Source: JAEYFP01 sp964566545
GTDB taxonomy: Bacteria > Bacillota > Clostridia > Lachnospirales > Lachnospiraceae
Length of the DNA: 46,391 nt
Reading direction: 5' to 3'
NCBI GenBank assembly: GCA_964566545.1
Contig: CAZMIX010000014.1
Span: 1-46,391, forward strand
This document shows positions 1 through 7,955 of this stretch, one piece after another. Made by a program: the position numbers and the translations under genes. Below the pieces are notes generated by a model. The model saw only the letters and a list, made by a program, of their open reading frames with translations. It was not told where the DNA came from and did not search any database. Each line of letters begins with the position of its first letter. Within the stretch, counting starts at the first letter, position 1.

Positions 1-1542
1 TTCGGTACGGTTCTTAGGTTTGTCTGGATTTTCGGCGTCACCGTATCGTTTACGGCGGTAAAGCTCATGCCGGCCTCCGGGTTTTCCGTTGTCGGCGTAT
101 TCACCGCCTTATAATTCATATCTGTCGTCAAATACTGTGTTACGGCATATGCGGTCTGGCCGTTATAGAGCAGTCTGGACCAGCCGCCTGTCGAGGTGCC
201 TGTTCTCGTCAGCACTTCTCCATAAGAGACAAGCCCTACAATATTATCGCCGGACGACATGTCCGCGCTGCTTCTTAAGTTTACGTTATCCTTTGGCGTC
301 ACCGTATCATTCACGAGCGTGTATCCGTCCGCATCCACGCCGCTTCCTGAAGAGGAGGCGGAAGATGCTGCGGAAGTCTGGGCGGATGCCGCGCTGTAGC
401 TCAAATCCGTAGTCAAATAGCTTGAAACCGCATACAGCTTCTGGCCGTTGTAAATGACCCTGGCCCAGCCGTTATTTCCGATTCCTGTTCTTGTCGCGGT
501 TTCCCCATTTTTCAGCTTGACGGCGATCGTACTGTCATCGGCGGAGCTTGGCACCGTACGAAGGTTCGTCTCGCTTTTAGCCGTCACCGTCTCATTGACC
601 TCCGTAAATACGATGCCGACCTCGGGATTCGCCGCCACGATTTCCACGGGTGTCGTCGTATCCTTTGGCTCTGCCGCCTGGCTGTATCCAAAATATGCCA
701 CGTTGATATCCGTTCCCTTAGGAACACCGGCAATCGTGCCGTTGCTCGTATACTGCCACATCGCATGGCTGCCCGTATAGCTTGAGCTTGCCGTCTGCGG
801 ATAAGGCACATCCGGATATTGGGATACCCAAATCTTATATTTTGCGGCAAGCTGATCCGTCTCCCAGTCCGTATTGCCTGTCAGCTCATTTTTAGACGCA
901 TAAAACATCGGCGTATATCCCTTTGCCTGCACATAATCCAGGAATGCCATCGCAATACTGCTTCTTTCCTCTTTTGTCAGCAAATACTGCCGGCTTGTCG
1001 TTGTTTTAAAATTCTCACAGTTGTAGGCGACGGGATAAGTAATCGGATACTGTGCGATAAAGCTCGTGACCCATGCCGCTTCCTCCGCGGCTTCCTCCGC
1101 GGTAACTGCCGTGGAATAGAAATAAGCGCCGAGCTTGATTCCAGCCGCCTGTGCCTGCTGAAGATTGTACTTCGCACAGGGATCCTCATAGATCACTCCA
1201 GTCGATTCCGCGCGGTAGCCGACACGGACAATCGCAAATTCAATTCCGGAAGCCGCCACCTGCTGCCAGTCGATCGTCCCCTGCCATTTGGCGACATCGA
1301 TGCCGAGCGTGATGCCGCTCGTCTCATATTCATTTTTCAGCGCGGTAATTTCCACTTCTGCGCCGCTGCTCTCCCCGTCCGTATTTTCTTCCGCCTGTGG
1401 ATCATCCGCATCGTCCATTTGGGCCACATCCGCCGCAACCGGATTTTCTATTTCAATAATCGGGGTTTCTACTGCATTGCCTGAAGTCGTATCAATTACT
1501 ATTTCCGGCTCCACACTAATCGCTGGTGTTTCCTCTTCCTTC
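1..1542 (-). CDS. GH25 lysozyme-like muramidase with C-terminal SH3 repeats (partial at both ends)
   Basis: Reading the minus strand gives one open frame through the whole visible part. After an acidic Pro/Glu-rich linker comes a GH25 domain (about 1320 down to 670) that begins with the family motif GIDVAKWQG and contains YPVAYNCENF and WVSQYPDVPYP. Three bacterial SH3 repeats follow at about 612-401, 324-113 and 75-1, each with a core like VNDTVTxKxxxNLR and an ending like YNGQxxYAVxxYLTTD. GH25 enzymes cleave the MurNAc-GlcNAc bond of peptidoglycan and SH3 repeats bind the wall, so a secreted wall hydrolase is likely. The usual catalytic DxE of GH25 reads N-C-E here: the Glu is kept and the Asp is Asn. 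The signal peptide and start must lie in the N gap. The C-terminus runs off the left edge. Confidence 0.9.
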
Positions 1543-1642
1543 NNNNNNNNNNNNNNNNNNNNNNNNNNNNNNNNNNNNNNNNNNNNNNNNNNNNNNNNNN
1601 NNNNNNNNNNNNNNNNNNNNNNNNNNNNNNNNNNNNNNNNNN
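1543..1642. other. assembly gap (100 N)
   Basis: Exactly 100 undetermined bases, probably a nominal scaffold gap rather than a measured length. It removes the start codon and probable signal peptide of the GH25 gene. Gene content across it cannot be judged. Confidence 0.98.
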
Positions 1643-1656
1643 AAGCCGACAGTCAG

Positions 1657-1662
1657 AGTATA
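1657..1662 (-). promoter_or_regulatory. possible -10 box for the GH25 gene
   Basis: The minus strand reads TATACT just upstream of the gap, pointing at the GH25 gene. The hexamer 17 bases upstream (TAGATT) is a poor -35, so this is only a candidate. Confidence 0.3.
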
Positions 1663-1768
1663 CCCCGTTTTTCCCAAAAAATCTAGATATCTCGCTCTTT
1701 AAGCTGCAAAATTAAAAAAATCTTAAGTTTCAGACCACATTCTGGAAAACATCGTACACACTCACAAT

Positions 1769-1797
1769 TTGCATAAAATCCCGTTTCGCGGTATGAT
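1769..1797 (+). promoter_or_regulatory. sigma-A-type promoter of the nudC-like gene
   Basis: TTGCAT (1769-1774), a 17-base spacer and TATGAT (1792-1797) lie 36 bases before the start codon. A ribosome site AAAGAGG (1821-1827) follows. Confidence 0.65.
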
Positions 1798-1833
1798 TAA
1801 AAATAACATGCAACACAAAGAAAGAGGTTTTTT

Positions 1834-2742
1834 ATGGTACACGAAATTTATCCCGAAAAATTTGATCCAACATTTTCAGAAACGCAGGCCGAAATTTCCC
1901 ATCATGCGCTCGCCTATACGGATCATGATATTTTTGTAAAGTTGGAAAAAGGTAATATCGTACTGCCCAGATTTTCCGATATAAAAGAGCTTTATCCGGA
2001 TAATTATGAGACCATTATGGAGCAGGCTCATTATCTGTTTGCCATTGACGAGCATCCCTATTTTCTTTTCATCCTGCCAACGGGCGCAGAAAAACAGTTT
2101 CCCGTTTATAAAACACTTCCCGATCAGGCAGATGTGGCACCTGAACATGGGGAGCCGCGGTTTTTCTTTTTTAATATTTATAAATTCCGGGAATTAAATC
2201 CACTTTCGATGGTATTTGCTGGCGCAACAGGCTCCCACATCGCGCGCTGGATGTCCTCCCACGGCTTTTGCGGAAGATGTGGGGCAAAAGCAGCTTCCTC
2301 TAAAAAAGAGCGAGTGATCGTCTGCCCGGTCTGCGGGCAGTTGGAATATCCCAAAATTTCTCCCGCTATTATCGTGGCGGTCAAAAATGGAGAGAAACTC
2401 CTGCTTGTGCGGAATAATTACGGCCCTTACCGAAATCTTGGACTCGTCGCCGGATTTGTTGAAATCGGAGAGTCCTTTGAGGATACAGTCCGCCGAGAGG
2501 TTGAAGAAGAAGTCGGTTTGAAAGTAAAAAACATAACGTATTATAAAAGTCAGCCATGGGCCTTTTCCGACACGGAAATGATAGGCTTCACGGCTGACTT
2601 ATCTGGGGGCGATACCGTTGTTCTTCAGGAAAGCGAGCTTTCCGAAGGCGGTTGGTATTCCCGCGAGGAAATACCAGAAATTCCATACCATTTGAGTGTC
2701 GGTTCTGAAATGATCCGGCTTTTCAAAACAGGTCGGCTTTAG
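1834..2742 (+). CDS. nudC: NAD(+)/NADH diphosphatase, NudC-type Nudix hydrolase
   Basis: 302 residues. The order matches NudC: a variable N-terminal domain, a four-cysteine zinc ribbon (C146, C149, C164, C167), then a complete Nudix box from G207 (GFVEIGESFEDTVRREV, then EEEVGL). The SQPW motif at 239-242 is the NudC hallmark, lying about ten residues after the box. NudC enzymes hydrolyse NAD(H) to NMN(H) and AMP and can remove NAD caps from RNA; they act in the cytoplasm. The gene stands alone behind its own promoter. It ends tail-to-tail with the ABC permease, the two stop codons overlapping. Which substrate dominates cannot be told from sequence. Confidence 0.9.
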   Translation: MVHEIYPEKFDPTFSETQAEISHHALAYTDHDIFVKLEKGNIVLPRFSDIKELYPDNYETIMEQAHYLFAIDEHPYFLFILPTGAEKQFPVYKTLPDQADVAPEHGEPRFFFFNIYKFRELNPLSMVFAGATGSHIARWMSSHGFCGRCGAKAASSKKERVIVCPVCGQLEYPKISPAIIVAVKNGEKLLLVRNNYGPYRNLGLVAGFVEIGESFEDTVRREVEEEVGLKVKNITYYKSQPWAFSDTEMIGFTADLSGGDTVVLQESELSEGGWYSREEIPEIPYHLSVGSEMIRLFKTGRL

Positions 2743-4943
2743 TTATAGCTTATCGCCGTCTCAATTAGCACATCGATTACCTGCTGGGGAATCTGCTCCG
2801 CTCTCATGTACGCACATGCGGTCTTCTGGATACCGTCCTTTGTTTTATAAAGAACCTCAAATCCGATTCTCTGCTCAAACGGACACAGCGTCATATTGGA
2901 CCAGTTATAATTGGAATTGACCAGATCCTTGCAAAGCTGTTGAATCATCGCCTTGTCCTGTGGTTTGGAATTCACATAAAGCTTTCCTTGGCTGTATTTA
3001 TCTTCCATCCCCAGCACATCGGTCAGATATCCGCTGTCGGTCACTCTAATGCTTTCCAAATCATCCGGAATAATATCATTTGTCATATTTTCAACCTTGA
3101 CACCCATTTTCTTCATTGCGGCAAGCGTATCCGTATAAGACGGATAAATATAATATCCGGAAAGTGTCTCCTCATAATTCAATGACTGGTATACCGGATT
3201 TAATCTGGCAATCGGCACCTCCGTTTTTAGCGTCTTTACCGACAGCTTCCTCAAATCTCTTTCATAAACCTTAAGAAAGCTCTGCATATCGGCTCCGTTT
3301 AAGGAAAGCTGCTTATCTCCCCAAACATCATATACCTCCACTCGCTTAAATGCGTTTTGCTCGATCATCGGCAAAATGCTGTAGGAAGCCTCTTTGTACT
3401 CCTCGCTGCCATAAATCTCGGCAAGAGCCGCCTCTGCACTTTCCACCTTTACCGCATAGCTTCTATATACCGTCCTGCCGTTGTTTAACGTATAGCGGAT
3501 CTGATAAGTTAACGGCGTCGCATTGGTTTCCCCTGCCATACCAGTGTCACCTCTTTTCAACAGATCTGCCGGTGTGTAGTTATTTGAATTCTGTCCTCTT
3601 AATACATCGATCTGTTCCACGCCAAGCTTGCCGAGCGCATAAACCGCGCTAATGTTGTCAAGTGATACATGCTTTAGCTGATTGCTGTAGCGATCCACAT
3701 CTCTTACGGTCACAATATTATTCTCTAATTTTTCGAATAAAACGGACGACATGTCAGTATCTATATTCGAAAATACGACGGAAGCGCTCTTAATGCGATC
3801 TTCTCTTGGCAAATATGAATCATAGCCAAGTAAATCCTGCCGGAAAATAATACCGATGAACGCCGCAATAAAAAGGCAAGCCAAAAGCTGTATCTTATGA
3901 TCAAAAAATGCTTTAAAGTCAAACCGATAAATAATCTCCATCAGACAGTGACAAACAACGCCTGCCAAAATCAGCCCAAACCAGAACCAGTTGCTCCTTG
4001 GATTCGCTTGTACGCTTTCAAACATAATACTGACGCACATCGCAACCAAAATAACAATAAAAATGCGGATAATTGCTTCTGTCTTTTTAAATGTAATTGC
4101 TTTCCCCGCTGCTTCTGAAGGACGTTTTTTATAAAACAGCAATGCAACTACAAATAACACCGCCGTGATAACCGTCGTTACGATCAGATGACCCGCCTGC
4201 TGCCAGGCTGTCACATCGGAATAGCGGGAGCAGCTATTTATAAAATAAACATATGACGCGATTGGCGAAATAAACGGCACTCTTTTCCATGCTGCCCCTT
4301 CTGAATACGGGTAGCTGAGATACGTAGAAAAATAGGCTGTGGAATACCACCATAAAATCTGACTGGCAACCAGTCCATAGAACAGGAGGACGCCCGTCGC
4401 CGCAACGGAAACAAGCAGATTGCCTGTCAGCATGACCGCAATAATCGTTACGTGATAAATCAATAGAAAATGAATCAAATTCCCTATTATCGTATGTAAA
4501 TAAATCAGTGCGGCTTCCTTTGTGAAAAAGCCTTTTCCGGCCACTACCATGATTACCGTCACAATTTGTATAAAATAAACGCTTAAATAGATGAAAAGTC
4601 CACTCACATACGATACTAAAAATAACTTTTCCCGCTTTACCGGAATACTGTGATACAAATCTATTTTCTTTTTGGAAAATAAATAGGCATAGCACGTCAA
4701 CGCAAGCACAACAGCAATTCCGACCGTCAGCATCATATCGCAGAACAAAGAAGGCTTTAGCAGATCCATTACGGATAATGCCAGCTCCTTTGGATCCACT
4801 ATATAAGTTTCAAAGTTCTCGTACTGCAGCAAAATCGCAACAGGACCAAAAAGCAGTGCTCCAAGCAGCGCCGCGACCGCCACCCAAATCTTTCGTTTTA
4901 TTTCATCTATTAATAATTTAGAGAATAAGGCTTTTGATGTCAT
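2739..4943 (-). CDS. ABC-2-type permease with large C-terminal domain (DUF6449-like)
   Basis: 734 residues from the ATG at 4943, chosen because GGAGGT sits nine bases upstream; an earlier in-frame GTG lies inside that ribosome site. The first roughly 390 residues hold about ten hydrophobic segments, including the DLYHSIPVKREKLF stretch typical of ABC-2 permeases of the YtrC/D group. The last roughly 340 residues form a soluble, probably extracellular domain. It is the last gene of a GntR-ATPase-permease operon and overlaps the ATPase by 26 bases. The substrate is unknown. Family relatives respond to cell-wall antibiotics, but that is only an analogy. The DUF6449 match is from memory. Confidence 0.75.
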   Translation of the reverse strand: MTSKALFSKLLIDEIKRKIWVAVAALLGALLFGPVAILLQYENFETYIVDPKELALSVMDLLKPSLFCDMMLTVGIAVVLALTCYAYLFSKKKIDLYHSIPVKREKLFLVSYVSGLFIYLSVYFIQIVTVIMVVAGKGFFTKEAALIYLHTIIGNLIHFLLIYHVTIIAVMLTGNLLVSVAATGVLLFYGLVASQILWWYSTAYFSTYLSYPYSEGAAWKRVPFISPIASYVYFINSCSRYSDVTAWQQAGHLIVTTVITAVLFVVALLFYKKRPSEAAGKAITFKKTEAIIRIFIVILVAMCVSIMFESVQANPRSNWFWFGLILAGVVCHCLMEIIYRFDFKAFFDHKIQLLACLFIAAFIGIIFRQDLLGYDSYLPREDRIKSASVVFSNIDTDMSSVLFEKLENNIVTVRDVDRYSNQLKHVSLDNISAVYALGKLGVEQIDVLRGQNSNNYTPADLLKRGDTGMAGETNATPLTYQIRYTLNNGRTVYRSYAVKVESAEAALAEIYGSEEYKEASYSILPMIEQNAFKRVEVYDVWGDKQLSLNGADMQSFLKVYERDLRKLSVKTLKTEVPIARLNPVYQSLNYEETLSGYYIYPSYTDTLAAMKKMGVKVENMTNDIIPDDLESIRVTDSGYLTDVLGMEDKYSQGKLYVNSKPQDKAMIQQLCKDLVNSNYNWSNMTLCPFEQRIGFEVLYKTKDGIQKTACAYMRAEQIPQQVIDVLIETAISYN

Positions 4944-5820
4944 AGCCGGCCACCTCCGTTTCACTGATAAATATTTCCTCTAGAGACAGCGGAATAATTT
5001 CCAAAAAAATCGGATTTTTCCCGCGTATCGCCTGTTCAATTTGTTCCCGTTCCCCATGAAGCGTTATCGTGTATAAAGAACCCCTCTGCTCGATTTTAAA
5101 CGGGTTCATTTCATCCATAAAAGCAACCTGCGATTCTGTATTCCGGAATACACACTGGAGCTTGTGAATGTTGCATTTCAATTCCTCCAGGTCCTTTGAA
5201 AAGAGGATGCCTCCCTTATGTAAAAGGCCAACATGGTCACAAAGATCCTCTAGCTCACGCAGATTATGGGAAGCAATAATTGGCGTCATTCCGCGATCCT
5301 CTATTTCCGCGACAAAAATACTCTTTACTGCCTGCCGCATGACCGGATCGAGTCCGTCAAACGTTTCATCGCAGAGCAGATATTTTGTATTCGCACAAAT
5401 TCCGAGAATTACGGAAACCTGCTTTTTCATTCCTTTTGAAAACGTGTTGATTTTACGGTTTTTATCAAGACCGAACTTTCCGATCAGCGTTTCGAACCGA
5501 TCTTTATCAAAATTCTCGTAAACAGATGCATAATAATTTTTCATCTCTGCCGGTGTCGCATTTGAAAAGAAAAACTGTTCATCCGAAATATAAAATACCT
5601 GTTTCTTTGCTTCCTCATTTTCGTATACGGGAATACCATCTATCAGAATTTCACCGGCCTCCGGCTTCAATACACCGCAAAGCATTCTTAAGAAAGTACT
5701 CTTTCCGGCTCCGTTCGTTCCGATCAAGCCAAATACCGCGCGATCCTGAATTTTAGCGGAAACATGATCAATCGCTTTGATCCTGTCAAAGCTCTTTGTA
5801 ATTTCTACTGCTTCAATCAT
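4918..5820 (-). CDS. ABC transporter ATP-binding protein, YtrB-like
   Basis: 300 residues. Walker A GTNGAGKST lies near residue 34, the signature FSKGMKKQ near 128, and Walker B LLCDETFDGLD near 148. The late His switch follows in PIIASHNLRELEDLCDH. The first position of the signature is modified (FSKGM instead of LSGGQ), which is usual for YtrB/EcsA-type exporters. The start overlaps the GntR stop as ATGA, so the two are translationally coupled. It should power the permease encoded just downstream. Confidence 0.9.
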   Translation of the reverse strand: MIEAVEITKSFDRIKAIDHVSAKIQDRAVFGLIGTNGAGKSTFLRMLCGVLKPEAGEILIDGIPVYENEEAKKQVFYISDEQFFFSNATPAEMKNYYASVYENFDKDRFETLIGKFGLDKNRKINTFSKGMKKQVSVILGICANTKYLLCDETFDGLDPVMRQAVKSIFVAEIEDRGMTPIIASHNLRELEDLCDHVGLLHKGGILFSKDLEELKCNIHKLQCVFRNTESQVAFMDEMNPFKIEQRGSLYTITLHGEREQIEQAIRGKNPIFLEIIPLSLEEIFISETEVAGYDIKSLIL

Positions 5821-6191
5821 TTATTTTCTCCTCCCCTATAGCAATCTGTCACAATTATTTCTATTTCTTCCCGGGTAACGCCGAGCTGAACAGCCGCTAA
5901 TATGGACTCTTTCACTTTTTTTATTGTCCCTTTTTTTTCTTCCTGCATCCAGACTCCGCTGTCACTGACAAAATTACCCCTGCCTTTTACCGTATAAATA
6001 AACCCGCTCTTTTCAAGCTCCGCATAGGCTCGCTGTATCGTATTGGGATTGATGGACAGCTCCATTGCAAATGTCCTGACGGACGGCAACTTCGCGTTCG
6101 ATTCTAATGCGCCCTTAACAATCAAGTTTTGCAGTTTTTCCATGACCTGTTCATAAATCGGCCGCTTATCCTGATAATCAATATAAAACAT
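5817..6191 (-). CDS. GntR-family repressor, YtrA subfamily
   Basis: 124 residues, the short length typical of YtrA rather than of full GntR/FadR proteins. Residues 1-75 form the winged helix (PIYEQVMEKLQNLIVKG, then LPSVRTFAMELSINPNTIQRAY). The C-terminus is too short for a ligand domain, which fits YtrA proteins that dimerise through a small helical tail. It is the first gene of the operon with the ABC ATPase and permease. A perfect inverted repeat of the YtrA operator type lies in its own leader, so autoregulation is likely. Confidence 0.9.
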   Translation of the reverse strand: MFYIDYQDKRPIYEQVMEKLQNLIVKGALESNAKLPSVRTFAMELSINPNTIQRAYAELEKSGFIYTVKGRGNFVSDSGVWMQEEKKGTIKKVKESILAAVQLGVTREEIEIIVTDCYRGGENK

Positions 6192-6221
6192 AGCTTCTCC
6201 TTTCTAATTTTCTATTTAGCT

Positions 6222-6248
6222 AAGTGTACTAACATTCTTAATACACTT
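6222..6248. promoter_or_regulatory. YtrA-type operator
   Basis: AAGTGTA (6222-6228) and its exact reverse complement TACACTT (6242-6248) are separated by 13 bases. From memory, the Bacillus subtilis YtrA site is AGTGTA-N13-TACACT, which this matches fully. It lies just downstream of the -10 box, where a bound repressor would block transcription. A second half-site pair (ACACTT/AAGTGT) overlaps the -10 at 6243-6261. Confidence 0.75.
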
Positions 6249-6277
6249 AATATACAAGTGTTTTCGCTTATTGTCAA
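6249..6277 (-). promoter_or_regulatory. promoter of the GntR-ABC operon
   Basis: On the minus strand, TTGACA (6277-6272), a 17-base spacer and TATATT (6254-6249). The perfect -35 and ideal spacing make a strong sigma-A promoter, with the operator immediately downstream. Confidence 0.8.
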
Positions 6278-6314
6278 CTAATTTTTATTAATCTTTTCAC
6301 AAATCTTTTCACAA

Positions 6315-6362
6315 AATAAATGGAACAGCTGATTAAAACCGGCTGTTCCATTTATTTTTTCT
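6315..6362 (-). terminator. Rho-independent terminator after the SRP RNA
   Basis: A perfect 15-bp stem (6315-6329 with 6342-6356) closes a 12-base loop. It is T-rich on both sides and so could work in both directions. On the minus strand it directly follows the 3' end of the SRP RNA and shields the GntR operon from it. Confidence 0.8.
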
Positions 6363-6368
6363 TATTAA

Positions 6369-6635
6369 ATCCGTGCGCCCGGCTTTGAATGCCTCTCTAC
6401 ACACGTTACCTTTGCAGCCAACTCAATTCAGGCACCCTCACGGCACACAGAAGTTCCCATTTAGTGCTGCTCCATTCCTGACCTGACACGATTCATGGAT
6501 TTCTGTTGCGTAAGACCCAAATATCAACGCCGCTTTCAAAGGGCAGCTGCATAAATCAGCACCCGGGGCCGGACATCACCCCTGCTATAGCGGATTGCAG
6601 GTACAGGGAGCCGCTGCTTCCCCGGCTGCACGGAT
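6369..6635 (-). ncRNA. ffs: bacterial signal recognition particle RNA (large, Bacillus/Clostridium type)
   Basis: The minus strand carries the conserved SRP domain IV core GTCAGGTCAGGAATGGAGCA, which binds Ffh. The predicted 5' end ATCCGTGC pairs perfectly with the 3' end GCACGGAT, closing an RNA of about 267 nt. This is the size of the long SRP RNA with an Alu domain found in Bacillus and clostridia. It lies directly after tadA, the same order as tadA-scr in B. subtilis. A near-consensus promoter precedes it and a strong terminator follows. The RNA scaffolds the particle that targets membrane proteins co-translationally. Confidence 0.93.
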
Positions 6636-6640
6636 TCTTA

Positions 6641-6669
6641 ATTATACTGTTTTTCCTGACTTTTGTCAA
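6641..6669 (-). promoter_or_regulatory. consensus promoter of the SRP RNA
   Basis: TTGACA (6669-6664), exactly 17 bases, TATAAT (6646-6641): a perfect sigma-A promoter about six bases before the RNA 5' end. It sits right behind the tadA stop codon. Confidence 0.92.
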
Positions 6670-6670
6670 A

Positions 6671-7159
6671 TTAGAACTCTACTTCCTCTATTTTCTCCCT
6701 CTTGTTTCTAATACGCAATTGTATAAAAAATTCCGACAGCATACTGCTGCATTCCTGTTCAAGCACACCGGACATAATTTCCACCTGATGGTTAAACTGC
6801 TCCAATTGCAAAATATTTAAGACTGAGCCCGCACAGCCGGATTTCGGACTCATGCTCCCTATTACAACTCTGTCGACGCGCGCCTGAACACATGCGCCCG
6901 CACACATCTGGCACGGTTCCAACGTCACATAAAGCGTACAGCCTTCCAGACGCCAGTCACCCATTTTTTTGCTTGCCTTATTGATGGCCGTCATCTCCGC
7001 ATGGGAAAGCGTATTTTTATCCGTATTTCGCCGGTTATAACCTCGGCCTATGATTTTATCCTCATATACAATCACGCAGCCGATTGGCACTTCGCCGAGT
7101 GCATATGCCTTCTTCGCCTGCTTCAACGCCTGTCTCATATATTTTTCTTCCGTTTTCAT
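6671..7159 (-). CDS. tadA: tRNA-specific adenosine deaminase (A34 to inosine)
   Basis: 162 residues. The cytidine-deaminase-fold zinc motifs are HAEM (H53, catalytic E55) and PCQMC (C83, C86). TadA converts wobble adenosine 34 of tRNA-Arg(ACG) to inosine and is normally essential. The C-terminal tail is rich in Arg/Lys/Glu. The SRP RNA follows on the same strand, a widely conserved neighbourhood. The start at 7159 has AGGGAG/GGGCG upstream. Confidence 0.93.
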   Translation of the reverse strand: MKTEEKYMRQALKQAKKAYALGEVPIGCVIVYEDKIIGRGYNRRNTDKNTLSHAEMTAINKASKKMGDWRLEGCTLYVTLEPCQMCAGACVQARVDRVVIGSMSPKSGCAGSVLNILQLEQFNHQVEIMSGVLEQECSSMLSEFFIQLRIRNKREKIEEVEF

Positions 7160-7187
7160 TTTCGCCCTGCTCCCTATTTTCTATTTC

Positions 7188-7216
7188 TTGAACTTAAAGG
7201 ATGAATCGTCTATAAT
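7188..7216 (+). promoter_or_regulatory. promoter of the NrdG-like activase
   Basis: TTGAAC (7188-7193), 17-base spacer, TATAAT (7211-7216), followed by AAGGGAG before the ATG at 7252. It lies in the divergent region shared with tadA. Confidence 0.75.
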
Positions 7217-7251
7217 AATATAAATGAATTTTATCACAAGGGAGCTCTCTC

Positions 7252-7947
7252 ATGCAAATACATGGTTTACAAAAAACAACTCTGCTTGATTATCCGGGAA
7301 AAGTGGCAGCCACTATTTTTTTTGGCGGATGTAATTACCGCTGTCCATTCTGCCACAATAGGAATCTTGTCGATAATCCGGAATCCGAACCCGTCATTCC
7401 CAGGCAGGAGGTACTTGCCTTTTTAAAGTCACGCAAAAACATTCTGGACGGCGTCTGCATCACCGGCGGCGAACCGACCCTGCAAAAGGATTTGATCCCT
7501 TTTCTCTATGAAGTAAAAGAGCTGGGATATCTCGTAAAACTCGATACAAACGGTTCCTATCCGGAAGTTTTAAAAGCGCTCGTGAAAAATCGGCTGATCG
7601 ATTATGTCGCAATGGATATCAAATCCTCTCCCAATACTTATGCGGCTGTTAGCGGATTAAAGGAGCTTTGCTTTACACCGATACGGGAAAGTGTTTCTTT
7701 TTTAATCGACGGACTGCTCCCTTATGAATTCCGCACGACCGTCGTCGCCGAATATCATAACGAAGCCGTTTTTCAGGAAATCGGAACGTTGCTTTCCGGT
7801 GCCAAAGATTACTATCTACAGTCCTTTCAGGATTCTGAATTTGTTGAAAACCATACGCTTCACGCCTGTACGAAGGCGGATCTGCTCCATTTCCAGGAGT
7901 TACTTTCCGCCTATGTTAAGCATGTCAGACTGCGCGGTGTCGATTGA
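7252..7947 (+). CDS. radical SAM activase, anaerobic ribonucleotide reductase activating protein type (NrdG2)
   Basis: 231 residues. The radical SAM cluster motif C-x3-C-x2-C is at C27, C31 and C34 (GGCNYRCPFCHN), and ITGGEPTLQ is the SAM-binding GGE motif. Opening with GLQKTTLLDYPGK is characteristic of the NrdG2 subgroup, a relative of pyruvate-formate-lyase activase. Such enzymes install a glycyl radical on the class III ribonucleotide reductase. No nrdD lies nearby in this window, so the partner must be elsewhere. The family assignment is firm; the exact client is inferred. It ends only 8 bases from the convergent gene downstream. Confidence 0.8.
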   Translation: MQIHGLQKTTLLDYPGKVAATIFFGGCNYRCPFCHNRNLVDNPESEPVIPRQEVLAFLKSRKNILDGVCITGGEPTLQKDLIPFLYEVKELGYLVKLDTNGSYPEVLKALVKNRLIDYVAMDIKSSPNTYAAVSGLKELCFTPIRESVSFLIDGLLPYEFRTTVVAEYHNEAVFQEIGTLLSGAKDYYLQSFQDSEFVENHTLHACTKADLLHFQELLSAYVKHVRLRGVD

Positions 7948-7955
7948 CGGTACGG

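Noticed and set aside
113..612. SH3-repeat region considered as a tandem DNA repeat or mobile element
   Set aside because: The repeats are about 290 bases apart and diverged at DNA level; they are protein domain repeats within one gene.
819..1484. Long plus-strand open frame of about 220 codons over the GH25 gene
   Set aside because: The minus strand in this stretch reads a clear GH25 domain with motifs. The plus-strand product is Arg/Cys/Ile-rich with no recognisable domain, a shadow of the real gene.
6369..6670. The gap after tadA considered as a small protein-coding or mobile region (plus-strand frame from 6506)
   Set aside because: The SRP core, closing helix, consensus promoter and terminator on the minus strand explain the whole stretch.
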